64,000 nt of DNA from the NCBI GenBank assembly GCA_028282805.1, contig JANQHD010000004.1, positions 124,001-188,000 on the forward strand, in the 5' to 3' direction. The notes under the pieces are model-generated. The model worked only from the letters and a program-made list of their open reading frames with translations. It made no database searches and was not told where the DNA came from. This document shows, piece by piece, positions 25,396 to 34,361 of the stretch. The stretch comes from Phycisphaeraceae bacterium. GTDB lineage: Bacteria > Planctomycetota > Phycisphaerae > Phycisphaerales > Zrk34. A program made the position numbers and the translations under genes. Numbering within the stretch: position 1 is the first letter of the stretch; each line of letters opens with the position of its first letter.

Positions 25396-27264
25396 TCACG
25401 CACCGTGCCGTGTGCCGTGCCCTTCCTTGTCACGCCCGGTCTGCGGCGGGGCCAGGTCCTTGGGGTCGACCGACTTGACCACGTCGGACCACCTCTCGCC
25501 TTCGGGCACGGTCGGCAACCGCTGCGGGTCATCGCGCAGGGCCTCGAAACCGAACAACCGCACGCGCTTGTAGCCCCAGGTTTCCTCGGCGACGAAACGC
25601 AACGCCTGCGCCCGCACGTCGCAGGGAACGACCACGAGGCGCTGGTAGTTGTTCGCTTGCTTGTGCACGGTCGTCCACTTGCCGTCGTCGCCCTGGGCTT
25701 CGATGCGGAACGCCTTGACCATCTGCTGCGGCACGAGGCTGCGGCCGCCCCGACGCGGGTAGCTGTGGGGCATGCGCTTCTTGTCTTTCAGGTTGCTGTC
25801 GAACACCAGGCGCACGGCCCCGACGCTCACGGGGCGCCGCCACGCCATGGTCAGCGCGTCGCCGATCGCGCCGTCCCACGCGTTGATCGCCTTGCCGAGC
25901 TTGCGGTCGTGGCCGTTGTTGACCGGCGCATCGGTGCTGAGCTTGGCGACCCGGGTCAGCGGGTCGACCTGCCGCGCCAAGCCCGGCAGCCAGCAGTCGT
26001 CGGCCATGAGCTGTTGCTGCAGCGCCTTGACGTGCTGCGGGTAGATGTGGCGCGGGCTGACGTTGAGGTGCACGCTCATCGCCGCGGCGGTGCCGACGGC
26101 CTGGCCGATGACCGAGCAGGTCGCCATGACGCGCGTCGACGACAGCGCCGCGTGGGTCACGGAGATGTTGCGACCGGCGAACATCAGGTTCCGCACGTTG
26201 CGCGAGTACAGGCTCCGGTACGGGATGCCGTACGGCGAGGGCGCGGGGTGGAAGATCGTCGGCTTGCCGGGGTACAGCAGGCCCGCGGGGTGGTGGTCGT
26301 CCATCGACCATCCGCCGTACGCGACGATGTCTTCGAACTTCCCGCCGCCGCGCACCTCGTTCTGGTTGAGGATGTGGCCGCCCTCGTAGCGGCGGTTCTC
26401 ACGCTTGCCCGGCACCGAGCCCAGCCATTCCAGCGCCCAGTTCTCGGCCTTCTTCTTCTCGGGCGATCGGTTCTTGATGTAATCCCACACGCCCCACGCG
26501 ACCTTGAGCAGCCGGTCGCGGATCTCTTCGGCGTCGGCGATCGTGTCGTCGAGCCCGCCGAGTTCGATCCACCAGAAGTTGCCGCCCGACACACCGCGGA
26601 TGCGGTTGGGCAAGTCCTTCGGCGACTCGAAGCGATACGCCCACCTGGGCGCGATGAACGGCTGGGGCGAATCGGTCTTGCGGATTTGCAGCAGGATCGA
26701 GTTGCCCATCGTCTTGTCATCGCCGACGGCCGGCTGGATCGATTCGTTGAACTCGCTGCGCGACTCGCGCCCGCGCCGGAACGCCGCCCCGCTCGCCGGC
26801 GCCAGCACGCTGTCGCCCGAGCAGTCGATGAACACCTTCGCCCCGATGCTGTGGTACGTCTGCGAGCTGAGCGTCCAGCACTTGATCGACGCGATGCGCT
26901 TGTCGTCGCCGCTGCCCTGCGTCTCGCAGCCGATGCACGTGGTGTTCATGAACTTCGTCAGGTGCGGCTGGAACGCGATCATCTGGTACAGCACGTTGTC
27001 CCAGACCGAGAAGTTGCCCGACGGGTTGCGGTAGCTGTTTTCCAGCTGGAGCTCTTCGAGGATGCCGGTCTCTTTGTTGTCCGACCCGTGCGCGCCGCAG
27101 ATGTGCATGCGGACCTCGCTCGACGCGTTGCCGCCGAACACCGGCCGGTCCTGCACGATCGCCACCTCCGCGCCGTGCCGCGCCGCGGCGATCGCGGCGC
27201 ACATCCCGGCCATGCCGCCCCCGACGACGCAAACGTCGAAATCGTGATGTTTGTGGTCGTACAT
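25396..27264 (-). CDS. FAD-dependent oxidoreductase (FAD_oxidored family)
   Basis: This 622-residue protein starts with a dinucleotide-binding fold (DVCVVGGGMAGMCAAIAA) followed by ARHGAEVAIVQDRPVFGGNASSE, typical of the FAD_oxidored family expanded in planctomycetes. The central part has conserved GRNISVTHAALSSTRVMATC, a second FAD contact. The last 150 residues look like a discoidin-type beta-sandwich (AVRLVFDSNLKDK and YKRVRLFGFEAL), which often binds carbohydrate. There is no signal peptide. The substrate is not known; family members are usually found with polysaccharide degradation genes. GGAGGTG before the ATG fixes the start. It is the upstream partner of ytxJ. Confidence 0.8.
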   Translation of the reverse strand: MYDHKHHDFDVCVVGGGMAGMCAAIAAARHGAEVAIVQDRPVFGGNASSEVRMHICGAHGSDNKETGILEELQLENSYRNPSGNFSVWDNVLYQMIAFQPHLTKFMNTTCIGCETQGSGDDKRIASIKCWTLSSQTYHSIGAKVFIDCSGDSVLAPASGAAFRRGRESRSEFNESIQPAVGDDKTMGNSILLQIRKTDSPQPFIAPRWAYRFESPKDLPNRIRGVSGGNFWWIELGGLDDTIADAEEIRDRLLKVAWGVWDYIKNRSPEKKKAENWALEWLGSVPGKRENRRYEGGHILNQNEVRGGGKFEDIVAYGGWSMDDHHPAGLLYPGKPTIFHPAPSPYGIPYRSLYSRNVRNLMFAGRNISVTHAALSSTRVMATCSVIGQAVGTAAAMSVHLNVSPRHIYPQHVKALQQQLMADDCWLPGLARQVDPLTRVAKLSTDAPVNNGHDRKLGKAINAWDGAIGDALTMAWRRPVSVGAVRLVFDSNLKDKKRMPHSYPRRGGRSLVPQQMVKAFRIEAQGDDGKWTTVHKQANNYQRLVVVPCDVRAQALRFVAEETWGYKRVRLFGFEALRDDPQRLPTVPEGERWSDVVKSVDPKDLAPPQTGRDKEGHGTRHGA

Positions 27265-27315
27265 GCGACACCTCCACACCACAGACGCCGGAGCGATCGG
27301 GATTGGCTCGGTTGT

Positions 27316-28635
27316 TTAAGCGCGGACGATGTGGTCGCCGTCGAAATCACGCATCGCGCCCCGGGTGTCGACCACCAGCTTGGCGTGTTCGGCGATCTGG
27401 GCGTAGTCGTAAGCCGCGTGGTTCGTCGCGATCAGCACGCAGTCGTATTTCTTCAGCTGGTCCGGGCTGATCTCGACGCTGTTCATCCGCAGGTTGTACT
27501 TGCGCATGGCCGGCGTCTCGGGCACGTGCGGGTCGTTGTACACCACGTCGGCGCCGAGCTTGGCCAAACGCTCGATCAGCTCGAAGCTCGGGCTCTCGCG
27601 CACGTCGTCGACGTCCGGCTTGTACGCCAGTCCGAGCACCAGCACCTTCGCGTCCTTGACCGCCTTGCCCTGGCCGTTGAGCGCCTCGACGGTGCGCTGG
27701 ATCACGAAGTCGGGCATCGCGTGGTTGACCTCGCCGGCCAGCTCGATGAACCGCGTCGGCAGGCCGACCTCCTTCGCCTTCCACGTCAGGTAGAACGGGT
27801 CGATGGGGATGCAGTGGCCGCCCAGCCCCGGGCCGGGGTAGAACGCCTGGAAGCCGAACGGCTTGGTCTTCGCCGCGTCGACCACCTGCCAGACGTCGAT
27901 GCCCAGCTTGGTGAGCACGACCTTCATCTCGTTGACCAGCGCGATGTTCACCGCGCGGTAGATGTTCTCCAGCAGCTTCGCCGCCTCGGCCACCTCCGCC
28001 GACTCGACCGCGATCACCTCGGTGATGGCGAACTTGTACAGCGCCGTGGCCAGCTCGCCGGAGTCGGGGTCGATGCCGCCGACGAGCTTGGGGATGGTCT
28101 GCGTGTTGTGGCTCTTGCGGCCGGGGTCCTCGCGCTCGGGCGAGTAGGCCACGAAAAAATCCTCGCCGCACTTCAAACCGCCGGCTTCGAGGATCGGCAG
28201 CATCTCGCCGCGCGTCGTGTCGGGGTAGGTCGTCGACTCGAGCGTGACGATCTGCCCCGGGCGCAGCGTCTTGGCGATCGCCCGCGTCGTGTCCAGCACG
28301 TAGCTCAGGTCCGGCTCGAAGTGCTTGCCCAACGGCGTGGGCACACAAATCAGCAGCGCATCCGGTTCCCCCAACCGGTCGAAGTCCGTCGTCGGCTCGA
28401 AGCGATCCGACCCGGCCAAACACTTGACGTAGTCTTCGCCGAGGTGCTTGAGGTAGTTCTCGCCCGCGTTGAGGGCGGTCATCTTGTTGGGGTCGACGTC
28501 GAAGCCGATCACCTTGAAGCCGGCTTCGTGGAACGCGCGGGCCAGCGGCAGGCCGACGTAACCCAAACCGATCACGCCGACGGTGGCTTGTTTGCTATCG
28601 ATGAGGGCCGCTAACCGATCCCGAACGTCGCTCAT
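27316..28635 (-). CDS. UDP-N-acetylhexosamine 6-dehydrogenase (WecC/WbpA type)
   Basis: This 439-residue enzyme oxidises the C6 of a UDP-N-acetylhexosamine to the uronic acid with NAD. It shows GLGYVGLPLA at the start, CVPTPLGKH, the LESTTYPDTT strand that marks the WbpA/TviB branch, the nucleophile Cys275 in GGHCIPIDP and YKPDVDDVRESP in the last domain. UDP-GlcNAc and UDP-ManNAc dehydrogenases cannot be told apart safely by eye. The wecB gene at 51848 could supply UDP-ManNAc. Its start lies in a 266-base divergent region opposite the VanZ gene, in which I see only isolated -10-like boxes (TATAAA on minus, TACAAT on plus). Confidence 0.88.
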   Translation of the reverse strand: MSDVRDRLAALIDSKQATVGVIGLGYVGLPLARAFHEAGFKVIGFDVDPNKMTALNAGENYLKHLGEDYVKCLAGSDRFEPTTDFDRLGEPDALLICVPTPLGKHFEPDLSYVLDTTRAIAKTLRPGQIVTLESTTYPDTTRGEMLPILEAGGLKCGEDFFVAYSPEREDPGRKSHNTQTIPKLVGGIDPDSGELATALYKFAITEVIAVESAEVAEAAKLLENIYRAVNIALVNEMKVVLTKLGIDVWQVVDAAKTKPFGFQAFYPGPGLGGHCIPIDPFYLTWKAKEVGLPTRFIELAGEVNHAMPDFVIQRTVEALNGQGKAVKDAKVLVLGLAYKPDVDDVRESPSFELIERLAKLGADVVYNDPHVPETPAMRKYNLRMNSVEISPDQLKKYDCVLIATNHAAYDYAQIAEHAKLVVDTRGAMRDFDGDHIVRA

Positions 28636-28901
28636 GTCCTGCTCCTAGGCCCTGTTTTCAAGGGGTGCCGGGTGTGTGGCTCGAAATTGAGCCGTTGTTG
28701 TAGCTATTACGCCGACCGGTGGCAAATGTTTGGCGTTTTTACCGAAGATCGGCGCTCGAGTCGGCCGGGGCCGTGCTCTTTATATTCGACCAGATCATGG
28801 CGACGGTTGATCCGTGGTTGGCCGATCCGACCGGCCGCGGTCGGCGTAAGATACAATCGATTAATCGAGCCACCACCCCGTTCCAAACGATATAGTCCAT
28901 C

Positions 28902-29777
28902 ATGCCCCCCACCCCCAACCTGTCATCCGAGGCGAACGGCGATCCCCCAGTCGTGTTCGGCGCCGGCCGGGCGGCGCGAGCGCTTCGGCTTGCCGGCGGG
29001 TGGGCGCTGGGGGCGTACGTGGTTCTGTTGGTGGTGATTGACTGGCGGTTGGGATCGGTGCTGAGCAAGTTCGATCCGCTGGGCCTTCCGATGGTCGGGG
29101 TCCGCTGTTTCGCGGGGGCCGGGTTGTTGACGTTATTGGTCGTTGCGGCGTGGCCGAGGAGGCGTACGGCGTCTTTGCGCGGCCGGGTCTTGGCGGGCAT
29201 GGCGACCAGCGGCGCGTGTGTGGTCGCGTGGGTTGTGTGGGACGGGTGGGAGACCAAGCGTTTGGATTACTGGCTGGTCCTCGTGGGTTGGGCGGCGGTG
29301 CTGTGGGTCGGCACGGTGATCGCCAGCCGACAGGCCGGCCCCTGGGCCGTCGTGGTTTGGGGGGCGCGGGTGGGCGCGGCACTCGCGCTCGCGGTGTTTT
29401 TATCGAAGTCGATCGAGGGCCAGCAGCAGATCGCACCGTTCTGGTACTACTGGCCGCACCTGGAGGTCGGGGGCAAGATCGACAAGTCGCTTCACTTTTA
29501 TGCGGCGTACGTGTTGACGCTGTTGTGTCTGTTGGCCGAACCATTGGGCACGCGTCGGCCGTGGCTAGGGGCGACGATCACGCTGGTGTTGCTGCTCTTG
29601 GTCCAACCGGTCCTGGAAAAGATACAGGTCGGGCTCGGCCGCAGCGACGAATGGCTCGACGTGGCGGGCCACAGCATCGGGGTGCTGGCGGCGCTGGTGA
29701 CGTACGCCTTGATCCGGTGCTTGAGGCACGCGGTCCGGCCAACACGCACGAGGGAGGGGGCGCAAGATGCGGCGTGA
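28902..29777 (+). CDS. VanZ-like membrane protein
   Basis: This 291-residue integral membrane protein has about eight hydrophobic helices. The VanZ-like core is at the C-terminal half: DKSLHFYAAYVLTLL, then SDEWLDVAGHSIGVL, where the Asp, His and Asp/Gly-His residues correspond to the conserved VanZ positions. VanZ-like proteins often occur in exopolysaccharide and exosortase gene clusters; their biochemical role is unknown. Its end overlaps the following pseudopilin-like gene by 11 bases, so the VanZ, pseudopilin and heparinase genes form one operon. No good ribosome-binding site is visible before the ATG. Confidence 0.75.
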   Translation: MPPTPNLSSEANGDPPVVFGAGRAARALRLAGGWALGAYVVLLVVIDWRLGSVLSKFDPLGLPMVGVRCFAGAGLLTLLVVAAWPRRRTASLRGRVLAGMATSGACVVAWVVWDGWETKRLDYWLVLVGWAAVLWVGTVIASRQAGPWAVVVWGARVGAALALAVFLSKSIEGQQQIAPFWYYWPHLEVGGKIDKSLHFYAAYVLTLLCLLAEPLGTRRPWLGATITLVLLLLVQPVLEKIQVGLGRSDEWLDVAGHSIGVLAALVTYALIRCLRHAVRPTRTREGAQDAA

Positions 29778-30702
29778 CGGCTGGACCGCGGTGGACCTGT
29801 TGTTCGTGATCGTGCTCGGCTTGCTCACGCTGAGCCTGGCGTTGCCGATGCTGTCGGCGGCGCGCTGGCGCTCGCAAAGGCTGGTCAGCGAGAGCCAGCT
29901 GGAGCGAGTTGGTCAAGCGATCGAGACTTACCGATCGGATCACGAGGCGTACCCTGGTTACTTCCCACGGTCGCACTGGAAGAGCGCCCTGTTTCGGTAT
30001 CGGTTCAACGACAGCGAAAACCTGGTTCTGTCGCTCGTTGGGGGCGTGGTAGACCGCGTGCAAGCCAAAGAGCCGTACCAGCCTCACCCGAGCATGAAGG
30101 ACCGGGCGATCGATCTATCACATTTCGGGTCGGCCGAATCGCGACGCGCGTACGGCGCGTACTTTGAGCCGCGCACCGGCGAGCTGGGCGTGATGCGGAA
30201 CACGTACCCCGGGCCGGATAACGCGATGCCGGAGCTGATCGACCGCACGACCAACTGGCCGGTCCTTTACTTCAGCCCGCAGCCGACAGGGACCAAGCCC
30301 GCGGGGCAAGCCGCCACCAACGCCACCGTTTTTTCAACCGCCTCGCACAGCAACATCCTGTTGGCCATGAACCTGATGAACCCCAACGGCGCCCGCATCA
30401 CACAGGCCTATTCGTTGTTGAGCTTCCGTCCCATGGCGTCGGCGACAAAAGCCGACGCCAGCGCAAACCTCGCGATGCTGGTGATCGACCCCGCGGCAAG
30501 CGACCTCGGGTCGGGCGGGTCGCCCAACCAAGCCAACGACGAGGACGACGCGGTGCGCGACGCGGGGTGCCTGTTGCTGGCGCCGGGCTGGGACGGGCAA
30601 TACCTCTCACGGCTTCAGCACCGCAGCGAACGACGGGTGATCGAACGCCCCGAGGACCTCGAACAGTTCGACGACGTTTGGCACTGGACCGCAAGGCGTT
30701 AG
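29767..30702 (+). CDS. Pseudopilin-like protein with unusual N-terminal motif
   Basis: This 311-residue protein begins Arg-Arg-Asp-Gly and then a 20-residue hydrophobic helix, the layout of type IV/type II secretion prepilins cleaved after Gly. The normal Phe-Thr-x-x-Glu is replaced by Trp-Thr-Ala-Val-Asp, so Asp stands at position +5. Residues about 35-60 and the end are clearly related to the pseudopilin at 62030: SQLERVGQAIETY with EAYPGYF, ENLVLSLVG and a final LLLAPGWDGQY. It is thus a paralogue with a changed processing site. It overlaps the VanZ gene by 11 bases and is 9 bases before the heparinase gene, suggesting a surface-polysaccharide role. Confidence 0.72.
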   Translation: MRRDGWTAVDLLFVIVLGLLTLSLALPMLSAARWRSQRLVSESQLERVGQAIETYRSDHEAYPGYFPRSHWKSALFRYRFNDSENLVLSLVGGVVDRVQAKEPYQPHPSMKDRAIDLSHFGSAESRRAYGAYFEPRTGELGVMRNTYPGPDNAMPELIDRTTNWPVLYFSPQPTGTKPAGQAATNATVFSTASHSNILLAMNLMNPNGARITQAYSLLSFRPMASATKADASANLAMLVIDPAASDLGSGGSPNQANDEDDAVRDAGCLLLAPGWDGQYLSRLQHRSERRVIERPEDLEQFDDVWHWTARR

Positions 30703-30711
30703 GATGACCGG

Positions 30712-32688
30712 ATGAACCCGCTCGCCCGGGCTTACTGGACCGCGAAAGGCGTGGGCTTCGACAACGTGCCCCGCCGCTTGTTGCAGGCGTGGCGCGCCCG
30801 CAGCGGTTGGTTGCGCAAACGCCTCGATCCGCAGCACTACAGCGACCCGGCCTACCGCCGGGCGTGCGGTATCGCGCCCGATGCGCAACCCGACCTGTGG
30901 CGTGAGCGCGTCGGCAAGTTTTTCGTCGTGCCCTCGGCCGAGCAACTCAAAAGCGTGACCGATGAGACGCTGTGGGACGAGCACGTGCTGAAGACGTGTC
31001 GCCGGGCGCTGGCCGGTGAGTACCCGTTTTTCAGCCGGTGGACCGGTCGGCTCGGTTGGCCGCCGAACTTCAACCGCGACCCGGTGCACGACATCGACTG
31101 GCCGGTCGGCGAGCATTGGCTGGGCACCGCCCGGTCGGGCCCGCCGCGGCACGACATCAAGCTGGTGTGGGAGCCGTCGCGCCTCACGCTGGCCTACCAC
31201 CTGGCGCGGGCCTACCGCCACAGCGGCGACGGGCGGTGGGCGCAGGCGCTGTGGGAGATGTTTGACGCGTGGGTCGAGCAGAACCCGCCGCAGCTGACCG
31301 CCGCGTGGGGCTGCGGGCAGGAGACGGCCTTCCGCTTGATGGCGATGCTCACCGGCGCCTTCGCCACGCTCGACAGCGCCCACGCCACCGCCGAGCGCCT
31401 CGACGCGCTGGGCCGCTTCGCCTGGCAGGCGGCGCTGCGCATCGAGGTCAACCTCAACTACGCGATCAGCCAGGAGAACAACCACGGCCTCAGCGAGGCG
31501 CTGGGGCTGTGGACGGTGGGCCTGCTGTTCGACGAGTTCGCCGAGTCGCCGCGCTGGCGCGACCGCGGCGCGAAGGTGATCGCCAACGAGTGCAAGCGAC
31601 AGATTTACAAGGACGGCTCGTTCGTGCAACACTCGCTCAGCTACCACCGGGTGATGCTCGACGACCTGATGTGGGCTATCCGGTTGGGCCAGATCAACGG
31701 GCACGAGCTGCCGGCGGTGGTGATGGAACGCTTCCGCCTTGCGGCGGGTTGGTTAAGTCAACTGGTCGACCCGGTCAGCGGGCGCGTGCCGAACTACGGC
31801 TCGAACGACGGGGCGAACGTGCTGCCGCTGTCGTGCAGCGATTACCTCGACTACCGGCCGACGCTCCAGGCGGCGCACCTGGTCGCGCACGGCACGCGCT
31901 GCTGGGCGCCCGGGCCTTGGGACGAGAAGGCGCTGTGGCTGTGCGGCGAGGGGGCGGGCGACGCCACCACCCCGATCGCGCGCAAGCCGAGCTGGTCGGC
32001 GCCGGACGGCGGTTACCACGTGCTGCGCGGCGGGTCGAGTTGGGTGATGACGCGCTGCTGCGCCTACACCGACCGCCCGCACCAATCGGACATGTTGCAC
32101 GTCGACCTTTGGCACCGCGGCGAGAACGTGCTGCGCGACGCGGGCAGCTTCATGTACTACCACGAGGACCCGCACCTGGCGCACTACTTCCACTCGACCG
32201 CCGCCCACAACACGGCCGTCGTGGACGGTCGGGACCACATGACCAAGGGCCCGCGGTTCTTATGGTTCCGATGGCCACGGGGCCACGGCGGGTTCGGTTC
32301 GGATGCGCGCTTCACGGGCCGGGTCGTGCTGCCGTCGGTTTCAGGGGCGCGCCTCGAACGCACGATCGAACGACACGGCGACGCGTATGTCATCACCGAC
32401 ACCATCAACGGCGGCGACCCGGCCGTGCGGTGGCGGTTGCTGCCCACGCATTGGCGGGCGTCGGGTGACCAGACCTGGCAAGCGGAGGTGGCCGGTGAGC
32501 CGTGGGCGATCCGCATCGCGCCGGCCGAGGGGCTTGCTTGCGAGCTGACCGAGGGGTGGGAGTCGCTTTACTACGGCGAGAAGACGCCGTGCCCGGTGCT
32601 GCACGTCACCGGTGCAACCGGCACGATCCAGACGCTGGTTGGGCCGCTCGACCAAATCGAAGGCATCCGGGCGGGATCGAACGCTTGA
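30712..32688 (+). CDS. Heparinase II/III family protein
   Basis: This 658-residue protein has an N-terminal alpha/alpha barrel (about 60-370) followed by a heparinase II/III-type beta-sandwich (about 390-640). Conserved points are ISQENNHGLSEALGLW in the barrel, SYHRVMLDD with Tyr and His, and HQSDMLHVDLW and FHSTAAHNTAVVDG in the beta domain. The family cleaves uronate-containing polysaccharides by beta-elimination. No signal peptide is visible, so it may act in the cytoplasm or periplasm on a chain made by the neighbouring cluster. Bi-domain dehydrogenases such as the one at 35594 commonly accompany it in polysaccharide loci. It is the last gene of the VanZ operon. Confidence 0.85.
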   Translation: MNPLARAYWTAKGVGFDNVPRRLLQAWRARSGWLRKRLDPQHYSDPAYRRACGIAPDAQPDLWRERVGKFFVVPSAEQLKSVTDETLWDEHVLKTCRRALAGEYPFFSRWTGRLGWPPNFNRDPVHDIDWPVGEHWLGTARSGPPRHDIKLVWEPSRLTLAYHLARAYRHSGDGRWAQALWEMFDAWVEQNPPQLTAAWGCGQETAFRLMAMLTGAFATLDSAHATAERLDALGRFAWQAALRIEVNLNYAISQENNHGLSEALGLWTVGLLFDEFAESPRWRDRGAKVIANECKRQIYKDGSFVQHSLSYHRVMLDDLMWAIRLGQINGHELPAVVMERFRLAAGWLSQLVDPVSGRVPNYGSNDGANVLPLSCSDYLDYRPTLQAAHLVAHGTRCWAPGPWDEKALWLCGEGAGDATTPIARKPSWSAPDGGYHVLRGGSSWVMTRCCAYTDRPHQSDMLHVDLWHRGENVLRDAGSFMYYHEDPHLAHYFHSTAAHNTAVVDGRDHMTKGPRFLWFRWPRGHGGFGSDARFTGRVVLPSVSGARLERTIERHGDAYVITDTINGGDPAVRWRLLPTHWRASGDQTWQAEVAGEPWAIRIAPAEGLACELTEGWESLYYGEKTPCPVLHVTGATGTIQTLVGPLDQIEGIRAGSNA

Positions 32689-32876
32689 AACAAGCAACCG
32701 CCGCACACCCGACCACCCCCGAAACAAACGGCGCGCATCGTGCCACGATGCACGTCGTACGGGCGGCACAACCGTTACAGCTTACGCAGTGTGACGTTTA
32801 TTCCCCGCAATCGCCTGGCCATGGCGTCTCGGCAATCCTATGCTTTTTTGCCCCGAGTCTCCCGCAAGGTGCGCCC

Positions 32877-34340
32877 ATGCCCCAACCGACACGGATGCCG
32901 AAACCATGGATCGCCGCGCTGCTCATCGCGCTGCTGGCTTTCGTAACCGGGCCCTCGCTCCGAGCCGACCAGTTCGTGGTGGAGATGGCGGAGCAGGAAG
33001 AACCGCGGAACAACGGAGACGCCAACACCGAAACGCCCTCGCAAGCAACCGATGCGCCTCACGAAGAGGACCAGCCCGCGAAAGACGGGGCCGCCGGCAA
33101 GGCGGAGCTTGACCTGGTCTTCAAGGCCCTGGACGCCTACAACGTCGGCCAGGACAGAGCGGTCGCCCGGCTGGTCAACGGGATGTCCGGCGACGAGGCC
33201 TTGGACCTGGCGGCACAGGTCGACCGACTCGCGGCCGCAGCCGAAGCACGCTTCCACGGCAAAACCAATCCGCTGGACGACTTCATCAACGCCATGCGCT
33301 TGGCGCTGGCCGACCGCAAGCGGCTCGACCGCCTGGCGCCCACCGAAGCCGAGGCCAAAGCCACCTCGGTTGTCCGCGCTTCCGCCGCCGGCGGTGGCGG
33401 TGGCGGAGCGGGCGGAAGCGTCGGTGGTAGCGGTGGTAGCGGCGGCGGTGGCGGTGGTGGCGGTGGCGGCGGCGGTGGTGGCGGTGGTCCCTCGGGACCT
33501 GGCGAAGCGGATGGCACTGGCGAAGCGATGACCCCCACGCGATCACCCAGGACGGCGCCCTTGCACCCCACAGAATCGCCAAACGGGCCGCCCAAGCTCC
33601 GTGACGAGTTCGACGTGTACGACGTCATCGGCAGCCGGGGTAAACCGAGGGACCTGAGCGAGCAGGGGCTGGTGAAAGCCAGGCTCTACACGCATGGGTG
33701 GCTGTTCGACGCAGAGACCGCACCGGACGAACCGGACGAGCAGCGCATCCGTTGGCTGGCCAGGCAGATCCCCAAAAACCAGATCGCGGTCTTGGACGTC
33801 GAAGCCTGGTCGACCGAGGCCGACGAGTTGCCCGCGACCGTGAGGAAGCTGATCCAGATCGCCGACTGGGTGCGCGACGAAAACCCCGACGCGAAGTTCG
33901 GGTTCTACGCGATCCCGCCGATCCGACAGGTTTCCCCTCGCGCCGAGTGGGTCGAGGCCTGGGAAGCGAAGCAAGAGGTCCTCCGCCCGCTCGCCGAGCG
34001 CGTCGACTACATCTTCCCCTCGGTCTACACCTTTTACCCGGACGACGTGCCGCGTTGGCGAGAATACGCCGAGCGGAACATCAAGGCGGCCTCGCGGTTC
34101 GGCAAGCCGGTCATCGTGTTCCTGTGGCCCAGGTACCACCCCAACGGCGACGCCAACCCCAAGGGCTGGGAACCGATCGACCGGCAGTCCTGGCGCCAGC
34201 AATTGCTCACGGTCTCACGCTTGGCCGACGGCGCAATGATCTACGACACCAGCGATTCGACCTGGGACGACCAAGCGGGTTGGTGGTTGGAAACGAAAGA
34301 GCTGCTCAACACACCCGTGGCCGCGATCGTCGGCGACTGA
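32877..34340 (+). CDS. Secreted glycosidase-like TIM-barrel protein with Gly-rich linker
   Basis: This 487-residue protein has a signal peptide (about residues 12-31). An acidic, helical region (residues 35-165) is followed by an almost pure Gly linker (about 171-207). The C-terminal 250 residues look like a glycoside-hydrolase TIM barrel: a strand with AVLDVEAW, YIFPSVYTFYPDD, and KPVIVFLWPRYHP. These resemble hyaluronidase-like or related barrels, but I cannot assign a family number. AAGGTG before the ATG supports the start. It lies 188 bases after the heparinase gene and may degrade or trim a polysaccharide. An enzymatic role is inferred from the fold-like pattern only. Confidence 0.65.
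   Translation: MPQPTRMPKPWIAALLIALLAFVTGPSLRADQFVVEMAEQEEPRNNGDANTETPSQATDAPHEEDQPAKDGAAGKAELDLVFKALDAYNVGQDRAVARLVNGMSGDEALDLAAQVDRLAAAAEARFHGKTNPLDDFINAMRLALADRKRLDRLAPTEAEAKATSVVRASAAGGGGGGAGGSVGGSGGSGGGGGGGGGGGGGGGGPSGPGEADGTGEAMTPTRSPRTAPLHPTESPNGPPKLRDEFDVYDVIGSRGKPRDLSEQGLVKARLYTHGWLFDAETAPDEPDEQRIRWLARQIPKNQIAVLDVEAWSTEADELPATVRKLIQIADWVRDENPDAKFGFYAIPPIRQVSPRAEWVEAWEAKQEVLRPLAERVDYIFPSVYTFYPDDVPRWREYAERNIKAASRFGKPVIVFLWPRYHPNGDANPKGWEPIDRQSWRQQLLTVSRLADGAMIYDTSDSTWDDQAGWWLETKELLNTPVAAIVGD
33388..33488 (+). repeat. GGTGGC-type simple repeat encoding a polyglycine linker
   Basis: About 100 bases consist almost only of GGC and GGT codons with a few serine, alanine and valine interruptions. 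Such runs slip easily in replication, so the linker length probably varies among strains. Confidence 0.85.
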
Positions 34341-34361
34341 CCGGCGGCCGGGCGCGTCGCC

